A DNA stretch of 64,000 bases from Streptomyces rubrogriseus. Lineage in GTDB: Bacteria > Actinomycetota > Actinomycetes > Streptomycetales > Streptomycetaceae. Of the stretch, positions 53,035 to 58,507 are shown one piece after another. The stretch spans positions 7,998,001-8,062,000 of the forward strand of contig NZ_CP116256.1 of the NCBI RefSeq assembly GCF_027947575.1, read 5' to 3'. A program made the translations under genes and the position numbers. Within the stretch, counting starts at the first letter, position 1. Each line of letters starts with the position of its first letter. The notes under the pieces are model-generated. The model was not told the DNA's origin and made no database searches. It worked only from the letters and a program-made list of their open reading frames with translations.

Positions 53035-54498
53035 TCAGCCCTTCTTAGGGTGGATGATCTCCCACTCCTGGTCGTCGACGTTGCTGCAGTTGTCGAGCAC
53101 CATCTTGGAGAAGAGGGCACCGCCGTTCGCGCCCTCGACGCCGAGGCACTTCTGGTTGCTGGAGAAGTTGCGGATCCAGTAGGCCCCGCTCTCCTGCTTG
53201 TCGACCCACCAGAACTGGTTGTCCGTCGCGCTGGTGCTGTCGCACTTGAACTCGGTGACGGGCGTCCCCACGGCAACGGCACCGTGGTAGGGCAGGTCCA
53301 TGCAGTACTGGTCCTTGATGTTCCGGATCTGGAAGAGGTCCGCCCCGCCGGGGCCGGCCTTCGCGTACTTCACCTCGAGGTTCCAGATCTGGTTGTCCCC
53401 GTCGGTGTCGTCGCAGACCGCCTGCTGGACGGGGCCGTCGAGCTCGCCCTTCTCCCGCCCGGGGAGTTCGGCGCACATGTGACTGGTGGTGTTCCGCAGC
53501 AGGATGTTCTGGGCGGGGACCACCGGCTTCACGGCCGGCTTGGCGGGCTTCTTGGACTCGCCGCCACCGCCGCCGCCCTTGTCGCCGCCGTCGCCTCCGC
53601 CGTTGTCCTTCTCCGGCTCCTGGGTGGCCGGCGGCTGCTGCACCTGCGGCTGCTCGACGGGCGCGGACTCGGCGCTGCTGGGAAGCGTCTCCGGAGTAGC
53701 ACTCGGACTGGGCGCCAGGGCCACGCCGGCCTGCTCGGTCTGCTCCGTCGCACTCGTACGGACCTGCGGCTTGTACGCGATCCAGATCATCACGAACGCG
53801 ATCGCCAACGCCAGGAAGATCCCGAAGAACGTCGCCAGCCACCGCGGCAGAAAACCACGCTGGATGTACGTCCCCTCGACCTCCGTCGGATCGACCCCGG
53901 AACGCCGGACGGCCAGCGTGTAGGGCCGCTCCTCCTTCGCACCGAACCAGATGATCTGCTTCGGCTTCAGCCTCGTCTCCACGAACGCCGCACGACCCGG
54001 CTCGATCTGCACATTCCCCGGCCGCACCTCGTACGACAGATGATCACCATGATCACTGCCCGCGATCGACGCCGTCACCTTCGTATTGCCCAGGTTGTCC
54101 ACCGCAAGCCGCGGCCGCCCCCGGAACCGGCCCTTCACCGTCGGCGGCACCAACTCCGCCCGCACCTCGGAGAACGCCGTGATCGTCAGGTTCCCCTCCG
54201 GAACCGTCACCGCATCCGGATGCTCCGTCGGCAGGATCCGCACCGCATACGGATTCGGACCCGCCACCGCATCAGGCGTACGCGGCGGAGCGAACGTCAG
54301 CTCCACCGTCCCCGTCGTCCCCGGATACAACCGCAACGTCTGCGGCTCCACCGTCGTCCAGGGAGCCACATCCCCCACTGGCTCGAACCGGTACTCATCC
54401 ACCACGTCACCGGTATTACGCACCCTCAGGCGCACACGCGTACTGCTGCCGGGGTCCACAGTCGCGGACGCGGGCTCCAGGGAAGTCCACAGGCTCAC
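53035..54498 (-). CDS. Membrane-anchored CIS-locus protein 1, ricin-type lectin domain
   Basis: A 487-residue protein. Residues 1-215 form a beta-rich Ig-like region (VDPGSSTRVRLRVRNTGDVV, GTTGTVELTFAPP). One transmembrane helix (about 218-241, WLATFFGIFLALAIAFVMIW) is followed by a disordered Pro/Gln/Gly linker and a C-terminal beta-trefoil with three QxW-like motifs (DNQIW, DNQFW, DQEW) and paired Cys, i.e. R-type lectin. There is no signal peptide, so the N terminus is probably cytoplasmic and the lectin outside. GTG 54498. It may dock or sense for the CIS; the first half is nearly identical to the next two genes. Confidence 0.85.
   Translation of the reverse strand: MSLWTSLEPASATVDPGSSTRVRLRVRNTGDVVDEYRFEPVGDVAPWTTVEPQTLRLYPGTTGTVELTFAPPRTPDAVAGPNPYAVRILPTEHPDAVTVPEGNLTITAFSEVRAELVPPTVKGRFRGRPRLAVDNLGNTKVTASIAGSDHGDHLSYEVRPGNVQIEPGRAAFVETRLKPKQIIWFGAKEERPYTLAVRRSGVDPTEVEGTYIQRGFLPRWLATFFGIFLALAIAFVMIWIAYKPQVRTSATEQTEQAGVALAPSPSATPETLPSSAESAPVEQPQVQQPPATQEPEKDNGGGDGGDKGGGGGGESKKPAKPAVKPVVPAQNILLRNTTSHMCAELPGREKGELDGPVQQAVCDDTDGDNQIWNLEVKYAKAGPGGADLFQIRNIKDQYCMDLPYHGAVAVGTPVTEFKCDSTSATDNQFWWVDKQESGAYWIRNFSSNQKCLGVEGANGGALFSKMVLDNCSNVDDQEWEIIHPKKG
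53660..54498 (-). repeat. Copy 1 of a near-identical 840-bp repeat
   Basis: Codes for the Ig-like region, transmembrane helix and start of the linker of protein 1. By eye it is almost identical to 55205-56042 and 56706-57557; differences are scattered and mostly synonymous, while the downstream domains are far apart. Confidence 0.88.
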
Positions 54499-54540
54499 AC
54501 GCCGACGCTACGGGTCAACTCCCCATGGGTCAGCGGCACC

Positions 54541-54562
54541 CGGGGCAGTACTGGCTGCCCCG
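54541..54562 (-). terminator. Hairpin after membrane-anchored protein 2
   Basis: A perfect 8-bp stem (CGGGGCAG with CTGCCCCG) and 6-base loop, 34 bases beyond the stop of the gene at 54597-56042. Confidence 0.65.
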
Positions 54563-54596
54563 AGGTACCTGATCGTACGACTTTTCGGACCCGGCC

Positions 54597-56042
54597 TCAG
54601 TCCTTCGACGGGTGGATGATCTCCCATTCCTGGTCGTCGGTGTTGGTGCAGGTGGCGATGTTCAGCGGAGTCTCGGTGCCACCGTTCTGGCCCTTCACGT
54701 TCAGGCACTTGTGGGCGCTCGCGAAGTTGCGGATCCAGTAGTCGCCGCTCGCCTGCTTGTCGATCCACCACAGCTGGTTGTCCGCCTTGGTGCCGTTGCA
54801 GTGGAACTCGGCGACCCCCGTTCCCTCCGGGCGGGCGCCGTATTCTCCGAGGTCCATGCACAGCTGGTCCGTGGTGTTCCGGATCTGGAAGAGCTTGGCC
54901 CCGTTGGGACCGCCGTGCTCGTACTTGACCTCGAGGTTCCAGTACTCGTTGTCGCCCTCTTCGTGGCAGTTGGCCTGCTGGACGACGCCGTTGATCGTGC
55001 CCTTGTCCCGTCCGGGGATGTCGGCGCACATGTGGGTGGTGGCGTTGCGCAGCATGACGTTCATGGCGGGCACCACGTCCGGCTTGGCGGGCTTCTTGGA
55101 CTCCCCGCCACCACCGCCGCCGCCCTTGTCGCCGCCGTCGCCGCCGTTACCGGCGCCGTCGTTCTCCGGCTTCTCGGAGGCCGGCTGCTCGGGGTCCGCC
55201 TCGGGCGCGGACTCGGCGCTGCTGGGAAGCGTCTCCGGAGTAGCACTCGGACTGGGCGCCAGGGCCACGCCGGCCTGCTCGGTCTGCTCCGTCGCACTCG
55301 TACGGACCTGCGGCTTGTACGCGATCCAGATCATCACGAACGCGATCGCCAACGCCAGGAAGATCCCGAAGAACGTCGCCAGCCACCGCGGCAGAAACCC
55401 ACGCTGGACATACGTCCCCTCGACCTCCGTCGGATCAACCCCCGACCGGCGCACCGCCAGCGTGTACGGCCGCTCCTCCTTCGCACCGAACCAGATGATC
55501 TGCTTCGGCTTCAGCCTCGTCTCCACGAACGCCGCACGACCCGGCTCGATCTGCACATTCCCCGGCCGCACCTCGTACGACAGATGATCACCATGATCAC
55601 TGCCCGCGATCGACGCCGTCACCTTCGTATTACCCAGGTTGTCCACCGCAAGCCGCGGCCGCCCCCGGAACCGGCCCTTCACCGTCGGCGGCACCAACTC
55701 GGCCCGCACCTCGGAGAACGCGGTAATCGTCAGGTTCCCCTCCGGAACCGTCACCGCATCCGGATGCTCCGTCGGCAAGATCCGCACCGCATACGGATTC
55801 GGACCCGCCACCGCATCAGGCGTACGCGGCGGAGCGAACGTCAGCTCCACCGTCCCCGTCGTCCCCGGATACAACCGCAACGTCTGCGGCTCCACCGTCG
55901 TCCAGGGAGCCACATCCCCCACTGGCTCGAACCGGTACTCGTCAACGACATCACCGGTGTTGCGGACCCGCAGGCGCACACGCGTGCTGCTGCCGGGGTC
56001 GACGGTGGCGGACGCGGGCTCCAGGGAGGTCCAAAGGCTCAC
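54597..56042 (-). CDS. Membrane-anchored CIS-locus protein 2, ricin-type lectin domain
   Basis: A 481-residue paralogue of the preceding entry, with the same Ig-like N-terminal region, transmembrane helix and lectin architecture. The linker differs (EADPEQPASEKPEN in place of VEQPQVQQPPATQ). The lectin is divergent: QxW motifs EYWNLEV, DNQLWWI and DQEWEII, and Cys at corresponding positions, so sugar specificity may differ. GTG 56042. It has its own downstream hairpin. Role in the injection system is inferred from position only. Confidence 0.83.
   Translation of the reverse strand: MSLWTSLEPASATVDPGSSTRVRLRVRNTGDVVDEYRFEPVGDVAPWTTVEPQTLRLYPGTTGTVELTFAPPRTPDAVAGPNPYAVRILPTEHPDAVTVPEGNLTITAFSEVRAELVPPTVKGRFRGRPRLAVDNLGNTKVTASIAGSDHGDHLSYEVRPGNVQIEPGRAAFVETRLKPKQIIWFGAKEERPYTLAVRRSGVDPTEVEGTYVQRGFLPRWLATFFGIFLALAIAFVMIWIAYKPQVRTSATEQTEQAGVALAPSPSATPETLPSSAESAPEADPEQPASEKPENDGAGNGGDGGDKGGGGGGGESKKPAKPDVVPAMNVMLRNATTHMCADIPGRDKGTINGVVQQANCHEEGDNEYWNLEVKYEHGGPNGAKLFQIRNTTDQLCMDLGEYGARPEGTGVAEFHCNGTKADNQLWWIDKQASGDYWIRNFASAHKCLNVKGQNGGTETPLNIATCTNTDDQEWEIIHPSKD
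55205..56042 (-). repeat. Copy 2 of the near-identical 840-bp repeat
   Basis: Second copy. Its few amino acid changes include a Val for Ile in EGTYVQRGF and the linker after SSAESAP, where similarity to copies 1 and 3 stops. Confidence 0.88.
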
Positions 56043-56083
56043 ACGCCGACGCTACGCGGAGCCTTACCCGGACGTCAGGAGTC

Positions 56084-56109
56084 GCAAGGGCAAAGGCGGT
56101 TGCCCTCGC
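56084..56109 (-). terminator. Hairpin after membrane-anchored protein 3
   Basis: Ten-base arms (56084-56093 and 56100-56109) with one G-T wobble and a 6-base loop, 8 bases beyond the stop of the gene at 56118-57557. Confidence 0.6.
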
Positions 56110-56117
56110 ATACGCCG

Positions 56118-57557
56118 TCAGACCGTGATGCGAACGGCTTCCAGCTGGAGTCGGTCGTTCTCCATGTTGCTGCCGAAGTACCGCCAGTCGCCCGGCTCGG
56201 TGCAGCCCTGCTTCAGCCAGCCCTTGTCCTTGACGTGGGTGTTGGGGCAGACGGTGCCTTCGACGGTCTTGAGGGTGAACCCCTCCATCGGCGAGACCGC
56301 CTCCTTGGTGCTGCCCAGGTACATGTCGGTCTGGTCGGGGACGCTCTCCCACTTGCTGCCGTTGAGCCATGCCTCCACGACATGGGCGCCGTTGCCGGTC
56401 ACGCCCTTGGTCCCGGAGACCGCGATGTTCAGGGCCTTGATCGGCAGGTTCTTGCCGACCGTGCCGGCCTCGGCACCGTCGCAGACCGGGGCCTGCCAGC
56501 CCTGGTCGGCCACGTAGGCGCGGTAGCAGATGTGCCGGCCCTCGCTGCGGGCGGCGACCTCCTTCACGGCCGTGGCCGCGGTGCGTACAGGAGGCTTGGG
56601 CTTCTTGGACTCCCCTCCACCGCCACCGCCGCCGCCCTTGTCGCCGCCGTCGCCTCCGCCGTTGTCCTTCTCCGGCTCCTGGGTGGCCGGCGGCTGCTGC
56701 ACCTGCGGCTGCTCGACGGGCGCGGACTCTGCACTGCTGGGAAGCGTCTCCGGAGTAGCACTCGGACTGGGCGCCAGGGCCACGCCGGCCTGCTCGGTCT
56801 GCTCCGTCGCACTCGTACGGACCTGCGGCTTGTACGCGATCCAGATCATCACGAACGCGATCGCCAACGCCAGGAAGATCCCGAAGAACGTCGCCAGCCA
56901 ACGCGGCAGAAACCCACGCTGGATGTACGTCCCCTCGACCTCCGTCGGATCAACCCCGGAACGCCGGACGGCCAGCGTGTAGGGCCGCTCCTCCTTCGCA
57001 CCGAACCAGATGATCTGCTTCGGCTTCAGCCTCGTCTCCACGAACGCCGCACGACCCGGCTCGATCTGCACATTCCCCGGCCGCACCTCGTACGACAGAT
57101 GATCACCATGATCACTGCCCGCGATCGACGCCGTCACCTTCGTATTGCCCAGGTTGTCCACCGCAAGCCGCGGCCGCCCCCGGAACCGGCCCTTCACCGT
57201 CGGCGGCACCAACTCCGCCCGCACCTCGGAGAACGCGGTAATCGTCAGGTTCCCCTCCGGAACCGTCACCGCATCCGGATGCTCCGTCGGCAGGATCCGC
57301 ACCGCATACGGATTCGGACCCGCCACCGCATCAGGCGTACGCGGCGGAGCGAACGTCAGCTCCACCGTCCCCGTCGTCCCCGGATACAACCGCAACGTCT
57401 GCGGCTCCACCGTCGTCCAGGGAGCCACATCCCCCACTGGCTCGAACCGGTACTCATCCACCACGTCACCGGTATTACGCACCCTCAGGCGCACACGCGT
57501 ACTACTGCCGGGGTCCACAGTCGCGGACGCGGGCTCCAGCGAAGTCCACAGGCTCAC
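56118..57557 (-). CDS. Membrane-anchored CIS-locus protein 3, ChW-repeat domain
   Basis: A 479-residue paralogue sharing the Ig-like region, transmembrane helix and (with protein 1) the VEQPQVQQPPATQEP linker. Its C-terminal domain is unrelated to the other two: it reads ICYRAYVADQGWQAPVCDGA then GTVGKNLPIKALNI, the pattern of clostridial hydrophobic-with-Trp (ChW) repeats, and a second degenerate copy ends LEAVRITV. ChW domains are extracellular and probably bind wall or protein ligands. GTG 57557. The C-terminal swap on a constant anchor is the notable point. Confidence 0.83.
   Translation of the reverse strand: MSLWTSLEPASATVDPGSSTRVRLRVRNTGDVVDEYRFEPVGDVAPWTTVEPQTLRLYPGTTGTVELTFAPPRTPDAVAGPNPYAVRILPTEHPDAVTVPEGNLTITAFSEVRAELVPPTVKGRFRGRPRLAVDNLGNTKVTASIAGSDHGDHLSYEVRPGNVQIEPGRAAFVETRLKPKQIIWFGAKEERPYTLAVRRSGVDPTEVEGTYIQRGFLPRWLATFFGIFLALAIAFVMIWIAYKPQVRTSATEQTEQAGVALAPSPSATPETLPSSAESAPVEQPQVQQPPATQEPEKDNGGGDGGDKGGGGGGGGESKKPKPPVRTAATAVKEVAARSEGRHICYRAYVADQGWQAPVCDGAEAGTVGKNLPIKALNIAVSGTKGVTGNGAHVVEAWLNGSKWESVPDQTDMYLGSTKEAVSPMEGFTLKTVEGTVCPNTHVKDKGWLKQGCTEPGDWRYFGSNMENDRLQLEAVRITV
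56706..57557 (-). repeat. Copy 3 of the near-identical 840-bp repeat
   Basis: Third copy. Unlike copy 2 it shares the whole linker with copy 1 (identity extends to about 56620), so copies 1 and 3 either duplicated last or were homogenised more recently. Confidence 0.85.
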
Positions 57558-57600
57558 ACGCCGACGCTACGGCCGACCCGACGCAGCGTCAGGCACTGGC

Positions 57601-57620
57601 GGGGCAAAGGGCGTTGCCCC
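57601..57620 (-). terminator. Hairpin after the DUF4157 gene
   Basis: A perfect 7-bp stem (GGGGCAA with TTGCCCC) and 6-base loop, 28 bases beyond the DUF4157 stop and before the start of membrane protein 3. Confidence 0.6.
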
Positions 57621-57648
57621 AAAGGGCCGTTCGTGCGGCGCCCCGGGA

Positions 57649-58380
57649 CTACTCCACGCCCTCCACGTCGTCCGCGACCGATCGCTGGGCGACGAGGGAC
57701 GGGGCGGTGGTGTGCCCGGCCTTGAAGGCCGCTCCGTCGTTCACGGCCGCGACCTCGGAGCCCTGCCCCGGGTCGGTGACGGCGGGGCTGCCGCCACTCC
57801 CGCTGCCCGTCTCCGTGATTCCCCGGCTGTTCTTGTCGAGGTGGCTGGCCTCGTGGGCGAGGATCTCCTCGTTGCCCATGGCGGACGGGCCGAGGAACAC
57901 GTCCATACCGATCGTCATGGCCTCGGCCCCCATCGCCGCCGTCGCGCGCTGGGCGACCGGGCCCGTGTGCATGCGGGCGCCGGCGAGGGCGGGATTGTCG
58001 TAGAAGGGCACGGCCTTGTCGAGGAAGGAGCCGGGGAGCGTCGAGCTGGGCGACTCCTTGGCCTCCTTCAGGAGCTGGTGCTGCCCCTCGGGGCTCCGGT
58101 CGTCGATCCCGTCGTGCCCGCAGCCCGCACCGTGCTGGTGCGAGTCCGGGTCGATGCGGCGCTGGACGGTGTGCCCGCAGCCGGGGCCGTGCTGGTGCGC
58201 GTCCCGGGCGACGACACGCTGGACGGCGGCGTTGCCGGCGGCGCTCTGGAGCGCCAGGACCGTCGCCGGGGTCATCGGCGCTCCGCGCACTCCGGTGGTG
58301 GGCGCGGGCGTGGCCCGGTGCGGAGCGCGGCCGCCCCGGGCGGCCTGCTGGTCGGCGGCTTCCTCGTGCGCGCGCACCAT
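57649..58380 (-). CDS. DUF4157-domain protein, candidate CIS cargo
   Basis: A 243-residue protein. An N-terminal disordered region carries LALQSAAGNAAVQRV (42-56), then two copies of HQHGxGCGH (62-70 and 81-89). Residues about 110-200 form a DUF4157 domain, with ARMHTGPVAQRATAAMGAEA and the metal motif HEASH (176-180) in EEILAHEASHLDKN. VQR/AQR motifs recur, as in DUF4157 proteins. DUF4157 is known to mark toxins and cargo in extracellular CIS loci. The metalloprotease-like site may process the protein or its target. GTG 58380. Confidence 0.87.
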   Translation of the reverse strand: MVRAHEEAADQQAARGGRAPHRATPAPTTGVRGAPMTPATVLALQSAAGNAAVQRVVARDAHQHGPGCGHTVQRRIDPDSHQHGAGCGHDGIDDRSPEGQHQLLKEAKESPSSTLPGSFLDKAVPFYDNPALAGARMHTGPVAQRATAAMGAEAMTIGMDVFLGPSAMGNEEILAHEASHLDKNSRGITETGSGSGGSPAVTDPGQGSEVAAVNDGAAFKAGHTTAPSLVAQRSVADDVEGVE

Positions 58381-58459
58381 GCGCTCCCTTCGACACCGGA
58401 CGTGTGACCCCCAGCCCTACCGGAGCTTCCGCGCCGCCGACAGGTCTACGCGGGCAACA

Positions 58460-58479
58460 CCGGGGGCAACGGCCCCCGG
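58460..58479 (-). terminator. Hairpin after the 982-residue gene
   Basis: A perfect 8-bp stem (CCGGGGGC with GCCCCCGG) and 4-base loop AACG, 28 bases beyond the stop of the large coiled-coil gene. Confidence 0.7.
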
Positions 58480-58507
58480 GGTCGCGCCCGGACACGGCGC
58501 GGGGCAC

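Noticed and set aside
54612..57725. A 1037-codon open frame on the plus strand opposite the three membrane paralogues
   Set aside because: It is antisense to three well-supported genes, is extremely Arg/His-rich, and repeats simply because the opposite strand repeats; G+C bias alone keeps it open.
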